This document shows, one piece after another, positions 8,927-18,373 of a stretch of DNA of 64,000 bases. The stretch is from Paenibacillus sp. FSL R7-0273 (GTDB lineage: Bacteria; Bacillota; Bacilli; Paenibacillales; Paenibacillaceae). The notes beneath the pieces were generated by a model, which was not told where the DNA came from, searched no databases, and was given only the letters and a program-made list of their open reading frames with translations. Position 1 is the first letter of the stretch. Each line of letters opens with the position of its first letter. The stretch is taken from positions 5,904,001 through 5,968,000 of the forward strand of contig NZ_CP009283.1 of assembly GCF_000758625.1 (NCBI RefSeq), in the 5' to 3' direction. Both the position numbers and the translations under genes were made by a program.

Positions 8927-9360
8927 CAGTTGTATTCCTCCCATCGTTCTACTTCGATAATAGTGGAGCTTCTGCGGACAACTCTGACTAATTCATTTCT
9001 CGCCAGCACCTCGCCTGACACTGCACTCCAGGTATCGCCGCCGACCTTGACCTGGCCGTAGCGCCCCGGTTCAAGCGTTTCAACAACAATACCCTGACGC
9101 CCGGTAATCTCTGTCCCGATATCCTCAAACCCCCGGGAATGCTTTAACCGGGCTACAAGAGGCTTGGAAAAAATGGTCAGGAGAACCGTTACTACCGCGC
9201 CCGCCGCCACCTGCAGCAGAATCGCCTCCGGCCAGACCAGCGATACAAGCAGCGCCACCACTGCACCGACCGTAAGCCAGAACAAATAAAAAGTAAACGT
9301 AAACATTTCAATTAAAAGCAGAACACCGGCCGCGACTAACCATAGCACCCATGGAACCAT
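8926..9360 (-). CDS. NfeD-like membrane protein (short form)
   Basis: Partner of the SPFH protein encoded immediately downstream. Two to three N-terminal hydrophobic helices (VLWLVAAGVLLLIEMF, LFWLTVGAVVALLVSLV, LLQVAAGAVVTVLLTIF) are followed by a C-terminal OB-fold-type domain (about 80-144, ITGRQGIVVETLEPGRYGQVKVGGDTW). At about 144 residues it is the truncated NfeD form that lacks the ClpP-like protease domain. The preferred start is ATG at 9360 with GGTGAG upstream; a start 15 bases earlier is possible. It is first gene of a two-gene operon with a TGATG junction. Confidence 0.9.
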   Translation of the reverse strand: MVPWVLWLVAAGVLLLIEMFTFTFYLFWLTVGAVVALLVSLVWPEAILLQVAAGAVVTVLLTIFSKPLVARLKHSRGFEDIGTEITGRQGIVVETLEPGRYGQVKVGGDTWSAVSGEVLARNELVRVVRRSSTIIEVERWEEYN

Positions 9361-9532
9361 AGGTGATCTCACCACCTTCCGCTATATACTTCTATAAACG
9401 AATAAAACGGCAGCGCGTTCCATTATTTTTCCCGATAGGGACAAAAGCAGGCACTTTTATTATATTTCAAGCCACGGAAGGTTATGAATACAATTCCCTT
9501 GCTCCGCCGGCAGCACATCCTGTTCTGCAAAA

Positions 9533-9571
9533 TAAAAAGCCTGCGGAGAAGCCGTTCTCTCCGCAGGCTCA
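9533..9571 (-). terminator. Terminator of the chitinase gene
   Basis: On the minus strand AGCCTGCGGAGA and TCTCCGCAGGCT form a perfect 12-bp stem followed by TTTTTATTTT. Confidence 0.9.
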
Positions 9572-9594
9572 TGATACTAACGGTTAAGCTGGAG

Positions 9595-11538
9595 TTATTT
9601 CAGCTTCCACAGGGCAGGAGCAGCTGCAGGCTCCCACCCGGCAAGCGAGGTATGCGCCTGCTGGCAGATGTATGCCGTCCCGTTGTAAGTCACTGTGTCG
9701 CCTGCTTTATAAGCAATGCCTGGCGCCCAGACACCGGCACCAGGAGTTACTGTAGCGGTCGGGGTGGGCACCACCGTTGGAACAGGTGTAGCGGTCGCGG
9801 CAGGTGAAGGTGTGGCGGTCGCATTGCCGCAGACCCCGATTACCTTCCATGCCCCATAAGCGCCGCTCAGATCAGGCCGGTCGCCCTGCGTCCACCATTT
9901 GGCTTCATATACGTAGCCGCCGTAGGAAACCTGCTGGCCTTGTGTATACACACCGGCCGCACTCCAGGCCGGGGCGTTACACTGTCCCGGTGTAGCTGTC
10001 GGTGTCGGCGCTACTGTCGGCGCCGGAGTAGGAGTCACGCTTGGTTTGGGCGTCGCTGTCGCTGTAGCCGTCGGTGTCGGTACTACCGTCGCAGTCGGCG
10101 TAGGACTCGCACTTGGTTTTGGTGTAGCTGTAGCGGTTGGCGTTGCGGTTGGCGCTACCGTCGCGGTTGGAGTCGGCGTAGGAACGATACCGCCTCCAAG
10201 CTCGGCGCTGAGCTTATTCTGCAGTGTGCGGTTCCGGTCGCCGCTCGTCTCCCAGAACATGGCTCCGGCCAGGCCTTTTGACTTCAGGTAGCTGATCTTG
10301 TGGCCCAGGGACTCCGCATCATCGTAGCTGATATAGGTCTGAGTCGAAGGATTATACAGATAAGGCACCTTGGCTACGTTATTCCAATAACGGGTGTAGC
10401 CGTTTTTGTTAATATAATTGGCTTCCAGATCATTGAAATCATAGTTGCCCTTTTCCCAGGTGCCCGTGGAGGAAATGCCTGCAGATACCTGGTATTGCCC
10501 GTTGCCTGTTGCCGGTGCACCGCCCCAGCCGCGGCCATAAAACGGCATGCCCAGCACCAGCTTGCTTGCAGGAACTCCCGCGCCAAGATGGGTGGTTACC
10601 GCCTTGTCGATATTATAATTCTGCGGCTCAGTTAGCCCGGTCGATGCTGTGGCCGGATCATAATACAGCGGCGCATTGTGTCCGGTCGTTGTATTCCAGC
10701 TTCCGTTGAAATCGTAGGTCATGATATTGATCCAGTCCACAACCGCCGCAATCCCGCTCAGGTTATTGTTCTGGACGTATGTCGGACTGGCGCCGGAGGC
10801 GATGGTCAGGAGATAGGTTTTGCCGTCGGCGGTACCTGCCGCGTTCAGCTTTTCACGAATTTTTTGCAGCAGCAGCACATAATTCTGTTTATCCTCGGGT
10901 CGGTAGCTGTTGCCGGCGAGTCCGCCGCTGACCGGATACTCCCAGTCCAAATCGACGCCGTCCATTTTATATTTACGGATAAAGTCAACCGCCGAATTGG
11001 CAAACACCTCACGGGTAGCAGCCGTTGCCGCCACATCAGAGAACCGGTTCGACCAGGTCCACCCGCCGACGGAAATCATGGTCTTCAGGTTCGGATTCTT
11101 TTCCTTCAGCTTCCACAGCTGCTTCAGGTTGCCTTTGATCGGATCATCCCATTTGTCATCCCCGAAGCTTTTTTGGGCATCGATCCACGGATCGCCCAGG
11201 ACGATTGTACCGTTCGGCACGCTGATGGCCTGCCCCTGCTCATTCTGGCAGGTCCAGGTAGCCGGATTCGGCCCGGTCGGGTCCGGATTTCCGTGCACCC
11301 CGTTCCAGCAGATGTCGGCGAAGGCGTAGTTGATTACATTCATTTTGGTGGCATCGATATCCGCTACATTAAAAGCCCGTCCGTAAGCGGCCCAGGATGC
11401 ATAATAACCGACAATCTTATAATCATTCCCTGCGGCCTTAGCCGTCTTGACACTCCCGCCGAGTGCGGCAAAAAGCGTAATAAACAAAGCAGCCGCGAGC
11501 CCCAGCGCAACAGATTTCCGTGATTTCTTTTTCAGCAT
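9595..11538 (-). CDS. Secreted chitinase, GH18 with two chitin-binding modules
   Basis: Hydrolyses chitin outside the cell. The start is ATG at 11538 (MLKKKSRKS) with GGGAGG 10 bases upstream; the longer open frame has no RBS. Residues 1 to about 35 form a Sec signal peptide ending near VKTAKAA. The GH18 barrel (about 37-450) shows [12 protein letters not shown] and the catalytic DxxDxDxE motif as [10 protein letters not shown], then MTYDFNGSW and [10 protein letters not shown] Pro/Thr/Ala linker with repeated TPTPTAT follows, then a CBM5/12-type module ([22 protein letters not shown]), a second PT linker and a second CBM5/12-like module ([16 protein letters not shown]) at the C-terminus. It is a single-gene unit with its own terminator. 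Confidence 0.95.
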   Translation of the reverse strand: MLKKKSRKSVALGLAAALFITLFAALGGSVKTAKAAGNDYKIVGYYASWAAYGRAFNVADIDATKMNVINYAFADICWNGVHGNPDPTGPNPATWTCQNEQGQAISVPNGTIVLGDPWIDAQKSFGDDKWDDPIKGNLKQLWKLKEKNPNLKTMISVGGWTWSNRFSDVAATAATREVFANSAVDFIRKYKMDGVDLDWEYPVSGGLAGNSYRPEDKQNYVLLLQKIREKLNAAGTADGKTYLLTIASGASPTYVQNNNLSGIAAVVDWINIMTYDFNGSWNTTTGHNAPLYYDPATASTGLTEPQNYNIDKAVTTHLGAGVPASKLVLGMPFYGRGWGGAPATGNGQYQVSAGISSTGTWEKGNYDFNDLEANYINKNGYTRYWNNVAKVPYLYNPSTQTYISYDDAESLGHKISYLKSKGLAGAMFWETSGDRNRTLQNKLSAELGGGIVPTPTPTATVAPTATPTATATPKPSASPTPTATVVPTPTATATATPKPSVTPTPAPTVAPTPTATPGQCNAPAWSAAGVYTQGQQVSYGGYVYEAKWWTQGDRPDLSGAYGAWKVIGVCGNATATPSPAATATPVPTVVPTPTATVTPGAGVWAPGIAYKAGDTVTYNGTAYICQQAHTSLAGWEPAAAPALWKLK

Positions 11539-11936
11539 GCAAATATTACCTCCCCGGTTCATTCTCACAGCCCATCGTTCTTCATGGAAAAGAAACAGCG
11601 ACGCCTGGCAGCTCACCCCGCTCCCCGATCTGAATTCACCCTCACTCTGCCTTACTAGCAATGTAACGGTAGTCTTGTTAATAGATGAGATACTACAAAA
11701 AAGCGCATGAAACTGCCCGGTTGCCTGTAATTACGCTGGCTGGCTTATGAATATGGTGATAAATACGGTGTAGCCTGCTGTCAGGTAGGTGAGTGATTGG
11801 AAGAGTTAAGCAGCGGAAAATTGGAGGATTCTGACATCATTAAGAGATGAAGGTAATTCTAATTTTCAGGCATTGCAGCGGGAACCGCCAGGGGTACATT
11901 TCTGTAATCGGGGGATAAATTCATCTTATAACACAA
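11539..11936. other. Intergenic region upstream of chitinase
   Basis: About 400 bases with no reading frame that has start signals. It should contain the chitinase promoter, but no -35/-10 pair stood out and no cre-like box was seen. Confidence 0.5.
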
Positions 11937-11976
11937 AAAGACCCTGCCCGCCTATCCGGCAGACAGAGTCATCAGT
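11937..11976 (-). terminator. Terminator of the gerM-rph-rdgB operon
   Basis: On the minus strand GACTCTGTCTGCC and GGCGGGCAGGGTC form an imperfect stem around GGATA, followed by TTTTT. It lies 20 bases after the rdgB stop. Confidence 0.85.
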
Positions 11977-11995
11977 TAGAAGCATGTAGCGGGAA

Positions 11996-12637
11996 CTACC
12001 CGTTATTGCCCTGCTTGGCAGCGAGCTTATCCGTCAGCAGACGCAGCGCCGTTCCGCGGTGGCTGATCTTTTGCTTCTCCTCCAGCTTCAGCTCAGCCAT
12101 CGTCTTCTCATACTCCGGAAGGTAAAAAAGCGGGTCGTATCCGAAGCCCCCGGCGCCTGCAGGCTCCGAGGTAATCCAGCCCTCTACTGTCCCCTCTGCA
12201 GTCAGCTCCGATCCGTCCGCCGGATCATAAAGCGACAAGGCACAGACAAAACGGGCTGTGCTAAGCAGCGGCTGGCCGGTATCCTCACCCTGCTTCATCC
12301 GCTCCAGCTCGCTCAGCAGCTTGAGGTTATTCTCCTCATCCTGCGCACCTTCACCGGCGTAACGGGCAGAGTACACACCGGGCTTGCCGTCCAGCGCATC
12401 AACACACAAGCCGGAGTCATCCGACAGTACGGGCAAGCCGAGGGCTTCGCCGACTGCCTTGGACTTCTTGAGCGCATTCTCGGCAAAGGTACTGCCGTCC
12501 TCCACTACATCCGGAAGCTCCGGGTAGTCGAACATACTCTTAACGGTCAGGCCGAGCGGGGCAAAAGCATGCTGGAACTCGCGCACCTTGCCCTTGTTCT
12601 TCGTCGCAACAATCAGGATGCCGCCGCTGTTACTCAT
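11996..12637 (-). CDS. rdgB: XTP/dITP diphosphatase (RdgB/HAM1 family)
   Basis: Nucleotide-pool sanitising enzyme that hydrolyses dITP, ITP and XTP to monophosphate and pyrophosphate. The start is ATG at 12637 (MSNSGGILIVATKNKGK) with AGAGGTG immediately upstream, one base after the rph stop, so translation is probably coupled. Motifs are ATxNxGKxxEF at the N-terminus, VLSDDSGLCVDALDGKPGVYSARYAG, GGFGYDPLF near 150 and KQKISHRGTAL near the C-terminus. At 213 residues it is slightly longer than E. coli RdgB. The same neighbours (gerM, rph, ysnA) occur in Bacillus subtilis. Confidence 0.95.
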   Translation of the reverse strand: MSNSGGILIVATKNKGKVREFQHAFAPLGLTVKSMFDYPELPDVVEDGSTFAENALKKSKAVGEALGLPVLSDDSGLCVDALDGKPGVYSARYAGEGAQDEENNLKLLSELERMKQGEDTGQPLLSTARFVCALSLYDPADGSELTAEGTVEGWITSEPAGAGGFGYDPLFYLPEYEKTMAELKLEEKQKISHRGTALRLLTDKLAAKQGNNG

Positions 12638-12638
12638 G

Positions 12639-13400
12639 CTACACCTCTTGGCCGGTCTGGCCGGAAGGGATTTTGAGCGCAATCGGACCGAGTACTTCCT
12701 TTTGCACCGCGATCAGCTCATGGATGCCCTTCTCCCCGAGACCCAGCAGCTCGTCCAGCTCCCGGCGCGTGAACGGACGCTCTTCGCCGGTGCCCTGCAG
12801 CTCGACAAAAGCGCCTCCGCCGGTCATCACCACATTCATATCGACCTTTGCCTTGGAATCTTCCTCATAGTTCAGGTCAAGCAGCGCCTTGTCACCCACT
12901 ACACCGACACTTATAGCAGCCAGGTAATCTGTAATCGGAAATACGCTCAGCTTGTGCTGTAGGGCGATTTTGTTAATCGCAAAGGCCATCGCCACAAAGG
13001 CTCCCGTAATCGAGGCTGTCCGCGTACCGCCGTCCGCCTGAATCACGTCGCAGTCCAGCGTAATGCTGCGCTCGCCCAGCGCCTGCAGATTCACCACCGA
13101 GCGGAGCGCCCGGCCGATCAGCCGCTGGATTTCCATCGTCCGTCCGGTCAGCTTGCCGCGTGCAGCTTCACGCTGGTTACGGGTCTGGGTTGCCCGGGGC
13201 AGCATCGAATATTCGGCGGTTACCCAGCCCTTGCCCTGGCCCTTCAAAAACGGAGGAACCTTCTCATCCACAGTTGCGGTTACAATAACCTTTGTGTCGC
13301 CCATCTCAATCAGTACTGAGCCCTCTGCATATTTATTAGTTTGGGTTGTAATCGTAAGCGGCCGGAGCTGGTCGCTGTTACGCCCGTTTGATCTCGTCAT
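12639..13400 (-). CDS. rph: Ribonuclease PH
   Basis: Phosphorolytic 3'-5' exoribonuclease that trims tRNA 3' ends. The start is ATG at 13400 ([14 protein letters not shown]) with GGAGG 6 bases upstream. Family motifs are the N-terminal RPLTI, the RNA-binding Arg cluster [37 protein letters not shown], and the phosphate-binding region [19 protein letters not shown]. At 253 residues it is full length. It is the middle gene of gerM-rph-rdgB. Confidence 0.96.
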   Translation of the reverse strand: MTRSNGRNSDQLRPLTITTQTNKYAEGSVLIEMGDTKVIVTATVDEKVPPFLKGQGKGWVTAEYSMLPRATQTRNQREAARGKLTGRTMEIQRLIGRALRSVVNLQALGERSITLDCDVIQADGGTRTASITGAFVAMAFAINKIALQHKLSVFPITDYLAAISVGVVGDKALLDLNYEEDSKAKVDMNVVMTGGGAFVELQGTGEERPFTRRELDELLGLGEKGIHELIAVQKEVLGPIALKIPSGQTGQEV

Positions 13401-13473
13401 AGTCTGCCTCCTGCATCTTAAGTAGCTAAAGCTTACATTAACGCCTTTGCGCGCGAAACGGATAACACCCGGG

Positions 13474-13498
13474 AAGGGTATTATCCGTTTTTTGCTTA
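13474..13498 (+). terminator. Hairpin with plus-strand T-tail between gerM and rph
   Basis: ACGGATAA and TTATCCGT with CCC/GGG inside form a stem followed on the plus strand by TTTTTT. The adjacent genes are transcribed on the minus strand, where the tail is only TTTCG. It may stop antisense transcription or act as a weak attenuator. Confidence 0.5.
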
Positions 13499-13558
13499 GC
13501 AAGCTTTATTCTACCAAAGTGAAGGCACAAAAGCATCTTTTGCCCCGGTAAAAACTTC

Positions 13559-14677
13559 TTACAGCGGCAGTGCGTTCACATATTCCGGCGCTGATACCGG
13601 CTGGCCGTAGTTGACATTGTCCGTTCCGGTAACCGTCTCCAGCCCGTTCAGGCGGATCTGGACCGGAGCATCGCCTGCATTCTGCGCGACGGTGAGCACT
13701 ACGGATTCCAGCATTTCCTCCGGCACATTCTGGGCATCCGTAAACATATCATCAGTCAGCGATACCGTAACTACCCCGTTCTGGCCTGATTCCACTCCTT
13801 CAAGCACGGTTCCCCCGGTCATCACCATTTCCAGTCCGTTAGCCGACTCCGGTCCGGCAATCAGCTCATTCAGCGCCGCCTTCACCTTGTCTTCCCCTGC
13901 GGGTACAAAGCGGGTAACCGGAACATAATATTGGTGAGTACCGTCAGGCGTTGCTGCAGAAAAATATACGGTGACCGCAGAAGAATTCATCAGCGCCGGC
14001 CCGTTTCTCGGCAGGTTGATGCCAAACGAGCGGGACAGCGGATAATCCAGCGGTGTGCCCTGAAGCGGCATTTCCGTCAGCTTTTTACCGTCAACCCAGA
14101 GCTGCACACCCTTGATGCCCTCCTGCCCGGTCAAGGTCCAGGTGATGGCCTCCAGCATTTTGCGTTCATCCGCAGGCTTGTAATCGTTGAATGCGGCGTT
14201 GAACTCGACCACTGCCAATTTATCCTTGTCTACTGAGACACTCTGTACTTCTGTGCCTTCAGGCAATACGCCCTGGAAACTTTCAGGAACAGCTGAGGCA
14301 TAGGCTCCCTGGCTGATTAGTGCGGTAAGCGAGTCCTTCAGCATGACATTGCTCTCCCCTTCAGGGAGCTTCAGCGATACTGGTGCCAGGAGGCCGTTGC
14401 TATCCTGCAGGTAGACGGTGGTCCGGTCTCCCGGTGCGATGGCTTCCGGCTGGCTGGTGCCTTCTTCCGCAGCTGCTGTATCCTCCGCCACAGGTCCGAA
14501 TACCCCTGTATCGAGCGTTGTGCCGTCGCTGAGCTCCAGCATCTGCGCCTCAATCTCCTCCGGCGGCGGATCCACCGCTGCCGACTCCGAGCCGAACAGA
14601 CCGCAGCCGGACAGCATAATCGGAACTGTGAGCAGGCAAGCCGCAGACAGCGTACGGACTTTTGTCATAGGTTTCAT
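13559..14677 (-). CDS. gerM: GerM-like spore lipoprotein with two GerMN domains
   Basis: Sporulation/germination lipoprotein; in B. subtilis GerM is needed for proper engulfment and germination. The N-terminus has a lipoprotein signal with lipobox LSGCG (Cys25). Two GerMN domains are visible: about 85-205 (TVYLQDSNGLLAPVSLKLPEG ... VVEFNAAFNDYKP ... ITWTLTGQEGIKGVQLWVDG) and about 230-350 (VTVYFSAATPDGTHQYYVPVTRFV ... VVLTVAQNAGDAPVQIRLNG). AAAGGGG lies 9 bases before the ATG. It is first gene of the gerM-rph-rdgB unit, the same order as in B. subtilis, which strengthens the call. Confidence 0.9.
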   Translation of the reverse strand: MKPMTKVRTLSAACLLTVPIMLSGCGLFGSESAAVDPPPEEIEAQMLELSDGTTLDTGVFGPVAEDTAAAEEGTSQPEAIAPGDRTTVYLQDSNGLLAPVSLKLPEGESNVMLKDSLTALISQGAYASAVPESFQGVLPEGTEVQSVSVDKDKLAVVEFNAAFNDYKPADERKMLEAITWTLTGQEGIKGVQLWVDGKKLTEMPLQGTPLDYPLSRSFGINLPRNGPALMNSSAVTVYFSAATPDGTHQYYVPVTRFVPAGEDKVKAALNELIAGPESANGLEMVMTGGTVLEGVESGQNGVVTVSLTDDMFTDAQNVPEEMLESVVLTVAQNAGDAPVQIRLNGLETVTGTDNVNYGQPVSAPEYVNALPL

Positions 14678-14869
14678 TAATCATTGCCCCTTTCAACCAC
14701 TAGGATCAGTTTGTACTGCTATGTATACGAGCCCTCTCTGCAAAAAATAACAACAGCTTATCCTTTAATTTGGACAACGTGCGGAGCAGGAGCGGGACAG
14801 GCTGCGGGTGGAGGGCGCGGGTAAGGGCGGATGTGGCTTGAGTGCAGGGCTATGAGGGATTCAGGCGGG

Positions 14870-15290
14870 CGGATTGGGCAAATCAGAGGCCTTTTTGCCT
14901 TTGATTCCGGCTCCGGAAAGCGAAATGTGCAAATCAGAGGCCTTTTTGCCTTTGATTCCGGCTCCGGCGGGCGGATTGCGCAAATCGGTGGCACTTTTGC
15001 CTCTGATTCCGGCTCCGGCGGGCGAAATGCGCAAATCAGAGGCCTTTTTGCCTCTGATTTCGGCTCCGGCGGGCGAAATGTGCAAATCAGAGGCACTTTT
15101 GCCTCTGATTTCGGCTCCCGCGGGCGAAATGAGCGAATCAGAGACACTTTTGCCTCTGATTCTGGCTCCGGTGGGCGAAATGCACAAATCAGAGGCACTT
15201 TTGCCTCTGATTCCGGCTCCGGCGGGCGAAATGTGCAAATCAGAGGCACTTTCGCCTCTGATTTCGGCTCAGGCGGGCGGGCCTGCTCCC
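14870..15290. repeat. 51-bp-period tandem array, 8 copies (array B)
   Basis: AAATC/GAATC starts occur at 14880, 14931, 14982, 15033, 15084, 15135, 15186 and 15237, all 51 bases apart. The core of a unit is a palindrome with 11-base arms AATCAGAGGCA and TGCCTCTGATT around CTTT, followed by a GC-rich CCGGCTCCGGCGGGCG part. Long frames run through in several phases because 51 is a multiple of three. No RBS or codon bias supports coding. Confidence 0.9.
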
Positions 15291-15510
15291 TGGTAGGCAA
15301 GTTTTTGGAATCTGTCTGTCCGCCTCCCATATCGGCAATAATAATAAGATGCGTCCCTTGCCCGCTGTTGAGGTAATAACGTTATAAGGCTGGATTGATG
15401 ATGATAGCCAAAGGTACATAGTCTGCCGTTTACTTTAAGGTTATCAATGTTATCGCTGTTCATTACCAGCAGTTTAAAGGCCAGCCTACTCCTAAATCGA
15501 GGTGACAACT

Positions 15511-16104
15511 ATGAATAAAATTAAAACTCCTTACAGTCTCAACAGCAAAGCAGTTGCAAAAGCAACCACTCACTGGATGCGGGAACGCGGCGTAACAGTT
15601 GATGAAATTGCTGAGCTTGTTATGTTTTTGCAGCAGAAATATTACCCCACGCTGACCATGGAGGAGTGTGTCCATAACGTCGAAATGGTACTCAGTAAAC
15701 GTGAAGTGCAGAATGCTGTGCTGACCGGCATTCAGCTGGACGTGCTGGCGGAGGAGGGCAAGCTTTTTACACCTTTGCAGGATATGATTGAAAATGATGA
15801 GGGGCTGTACGGCGTGGATGAGATTCTCGCTTTTTCCATTGTGAATGTGTATGGCAGCATCGGCTTCACCAACTATGGTTACGTGGATAAGCTGAAGCCC
15901 GGGGTATTGACGAGATTAAATGACAAAAGCACCGGTCAGGTACATACTTACCTGGATGACATTGTCGGCGCCATTGCCGCAGCCGCCAGCAGCCGCATCG
16001 CCCACCGCAAGCAGGCAGAACGCGAGCAGGAGCTCGGCCTTCCTCATGCGCCTGAGGATGTAGAAGAAGCTGCCAGAAAGACGGCCGAGGATCATCTGGA
16101 GTAG
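15511..16104 (+). CDS. pgpA: PgpA/YutG-family phosphatidylglycerophosphatase A-like protein
   Basis: Related to phosphatidylglycerophosphatase A, which dephosphorylates PGP to phosphatidylglycerol at the membrane. The sequence closely follows the YutG type of Bacillus: WMRERGVTVDEIAELVMFLQQ, LTMEECVHNVEMVLSKREVQNAVLTGIQLD, DEGLYGVDEILAFSIVNVYGSIGFTNYGYVDKLKPG and LDDIVGAIAAAASSRIAH. The start chosen is ATG at 15511 (MNKIKT), with GAGGTG 6 bases upstream. The tail after residue 170 is charged and variable. It has few hydrophobic segments, like YutG, so membrane attachment is peripheral at most. Confidence 0.88.
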   Translation: MNKIKTPYSLNSKAVAKATTHWMRERGVTVDEIAELVMFLQQKYYPTLTMEECVHNVEMVLSKREVQNAVLTGIQLDVLAEEGKLFTPLQDMIENDEGLYGVDEILAFSIVNVYGSIGFTNYGYVDKLKPGVLTRLNDKSTGQVHTYLDDIVGAIAAAASSRIAHRKQAEREQELGLPHAPEDVEEAARKTAEDHLE

Positions 16105-16184
16105 TCCCTGCTGCCTTTGTGCCGGGCATGCGTAGGTCTATGTCAGATTGGAGTGTACATTATCAGTTAGCTCAAAATCACATG

Positions 16185-16217
16185 AGGCAGCCGACCACAC
16201 AAGGTTGGCTGCCTTTT
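16185..16217 (+). terminator. Terminator of the pgpA-like gene
   Basis: AGGCAGCC (with GACC) pairs with GGCTGCCT (with GGTT), followed by TTTT. Confidence 0.8.
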
Positions 16218-16312
16218 CCGCGGATGGACAGGGGAGGATAGTTCAAACCTTTTATCGAACACCTAGTCAATGCGGAAAAATGATGAGATTCCAAGCGATA
16301 AGGAGTGAATTT

Positions 16313-16981
16313 ATGAAATTACTACTGACATCAGCGGGCGTTATTAACAAAAGCATACACGACGCACTGGTTGATATGCTGGACAAGCCCATTGCCGACT
16401 CAAACGCCCTGTGCATCCCCACCGCCATGTACGGACACCCCTGGGTCGGTCCCGGCGTCAATACCTGGGAGTTCATCAGCGGGAAATCCGGAAATCCCAT
16501 GGTCGAGCTGGGCTGGAAGTCTGTAGGCGTGCTGGAGCTAACCGCGCTGCCAAGCATTAGCAGGGACCGCTGGGTACCGCTTGTTCAGAAGACGGATGTC
16601 CTGCTGGTGGCCGGCGGCGATGCCCTCTATCTGCACCATTGGATGCGGCAATCCGGACTAACAGAGCTTTTACCGTCGCTGCGGGCTGTTTATGTAGGAA
16701 TGAGCGCCGGGAGCATGGTGATGGCACCTAACATAGGGGAGTTCTTCGTTGGCTGGACTCCGCCCGCCGGTGGTGATGAAGCGCTGGGTCTGGTTGATTT
16801 TGCAATTTTTCCGCATCTGGATCACGAAATGCTGCCTGACAACACCCTGGCTGCCGCCGAGAGATGGGCCGCCGGGATGAAGGGTCCCGCCTATGCGATT
16901 GATGATCAGACCGCCATTAAAGTAATCGACGGGGCAGCGGAGGTTATCTCTGAAGGGAATTGGAAGCTTTTTCACAAATAA
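16313..16981 (+). CDS. Peptidase S51-family protein (PepE-like)
   Basis: A class-I glutamine-amidotransferase-like fold protein of the dipeptidase E family. The nucleophile elbow is VYVGMSAGSMVM (Ser near residue 130), the upstream GGD loop is VLLVAGGDALYLHHWM, and the conserved C-terminal part is FPHLDHEMLPDN with YAIDDQTAIKV. The start is ATG at 16313 (MKLLLTSAG) with AGGAGTGA 7 bases upstream; the frame extends another 165 bases upstream without support. Family members cleave Asp-X dipeptides or cyanophycin-like peptides, so the substrate here is not known. It is followed by the membrane HExxH gene with 22 bases between. Confidence 0.85.
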   Translation: MKLLLTSAGVINKSIHDALVDMLDKPIADSNALCIPTAMYGHPWVGPGVNTWEFISGKSGNPMVELGWKSVGVLELTALPSISRDRWVPLVQKTDVLLVAGGDALYLHHWMRQSGLTELLPSLRAVYVGMSAGSMVMAPNIGEFFVGWTPPAGGDEALGLVDFAIFPHLDHEMLPDNTLAAAERWAAGMKGPAYAIDDQTAIKVIDGAAEVISEGNWKLFHK

Positions 16982-17003
16982 TAGTATATAGGAGAATATT
17001 ATA

Positions 17004-17756
17004 TTGATATTCCTCAGAACAAATAGGATCAAAATAATCAGCTTGTCAATCATTCTAATATTCGCGCTCGTTTTACTGTTCTTGTATTCGACTTATGCTA
17101 AGCAAACCCATGCTGTATTAATCCGCTACTCCAATATGAATGAAATTGCACATAATGTATACGTTGAAGCTGAGCTCAATGAAGGTGAAAAAGCAGAACT
17201 GCTCCAGTATGTTCAGGCCTCTAATGTTAAAATCGATGCGATATTTGGACACAAAGAATCGGCTCCCGTTATAATCTATGCAACCTCTAAAGAGGCTTTA
17301 GAAAAATACGCAAATTCAGATATTGGGCAAACCTATTATTATCCGTGGAATAACTACATTGTTATCGGTCCAATGGGTTTTAACGAAAACGTGCTTGCCC
17401 ATGAATCCACACATGCAGAATTAAGGAAACGGCTAAGTAGCAGCAGTAAGGTACCTGTTTGGTTTGATGAGGGACTAGCCGCTATGGCTGATGGCCGGTT
17501 TACCGATTATGAAAGGACCTGGAGCATCCAGACTAATGACGGAAAAGAACCCATAAATTATGACCGTTTGGACTCCCCCTCTGCCTTCCAGCCTAATGCT
17601 GAAAGCCGTATGAATTATGAACTGGCGTGCTATGAGGTTTCGAGATGGTATGGGATTACGGGTACACCCGGTTTAGTGAAACTGATCGATGCTTTAAATA
17701 CAGGGAGTGAATTTGAGGATGTTTATAAAGGGATTGAGAGCGGTATGAGTATGTAG
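17004..17756 (+). CDS. Membrane-anchored HExxH metalloprotease-like protein
   Basis: A 250-residue protein with an N-terminal signal anchor (about residues 9-28, IISLSIILIFALVLLFLYS) and an extracytoplasmic domain. The motif HESTH (near residue 132) is an HExxH zinc site, and DEGLAAMADG about 20 residues later supplies the Glu expected in gluzincin-type (peptidase MA-like) proteins. The rest is not recognisable. The start is TTG with AGGAGA 8 bases upstream. The gene is visibly richer in A+T than its neighbours, suggesting acquisition or relaxed composition. It may share a transcript with the S51 gene. Confidence 0.75.
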   Translation: MIFLRTNRIKIISLSIILIFALVLLFLYSTYAKQTHAVLIRYSNMNEIAHNVYVEAELNEGEKAELLQYVQASNVKIDAIFGHKESAPVIIYATSKEALEKYANSDIGQTYYYPWNNYIVIGPMGFNENVLAHESTHAELRKRLSSSSKVPVWFDEGLAAMADGRFTDYERTWSIQTNDGKEPINYDRLDSPSAFQPNAESRMNYELACYEVSRWYGITGTPGLVKLIDALNTGSEFEDVYKGIESGMSM

Positions 17757-18130
17757 TGCGGGTAGTGCGGGTAGTGCGGGGAAGAAAGTACGTTGTACCT
17801 TGCATGATGCGCAGTGTGCTGAGTATTGGGTGACAGTTAGTTGGTGATTCGCCGCACGAGTTTCTAAGTACTTATTCGAGCTACATATCTGAACGTATAC
17901 ATACTTTAACTGCAGTTTGTGCAACTAAAAATACCAAAAAAGGTCCTTTCCCAGCTATAGTTGTATTCGGTACACTTAAAAATCCGGTTTTTAGCTTATT
18001 GGGCCATACACGGCACTTTTAGTTGCACGGAATGCAGCTATTGCTGCATTTGAGCAAATTTGCGCCAATCGAAGTGTACAAAGTGCAGCTAAGTTGCAGT
18101 TTGTCGCAAAACAGGACAGCCGGACTACGA
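17757..18130. repeat. Intergenic palindrome cluster (TTTAG/CTAAA family)
   Basis: It begins with a 9-base direct repeat GTGCGGGTA (17757-17785). Then follow palindrome units, e.g. ACTGCAGTTTGTGCAACTAAA near 17910, TTTAGTTGCAC with ATGCAGCTA near 18019, and GTGTACAAAGTGCAGCTAA near 18075. No gene was found here. Confidence 0.65.
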
Positions 18131-18195
18131 ACCAGCGGGATTATTCCCGCTAGGTTGTTCGTGATCCGGCTGTTTCAGCTGCGCTGTCTTTACCC

Positions 18196-18300
18196 GGCGC
18201 TGCTCACACTGCCTGCGCCGCCCTGCCCCGGCGCTGCTCACACTGCCTGCGCCGCCCTGCCCCGGCGCTGCTCACACTGCCTGCGCCGCTATGCACGGCG
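18196..18300. repeat. 34-bp GC-rich tandem repeat, 3 copies
   Basis: GGCGCTGCTCACACTGCCTG starts at 18196, 18230 and 18264. It lies just beyond the 3' end of the MBL-fold gene. Confidence 0.85.
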
Positions 18301-18373
18301 CAGGCACACACCGCACGCGCAGCCATGCATCGCTGCTGCAGCTGCATCGCCAGCGCCATGCACAGCACCGGCG

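Noticed and set aside
14831..15376. Long overlapping reading frames on both strands through array B
   Set aside because: They stay open only because the repeat period (51) is a multiple of three; no RBS, and the protein sequence just mirrors the DNA repeat.
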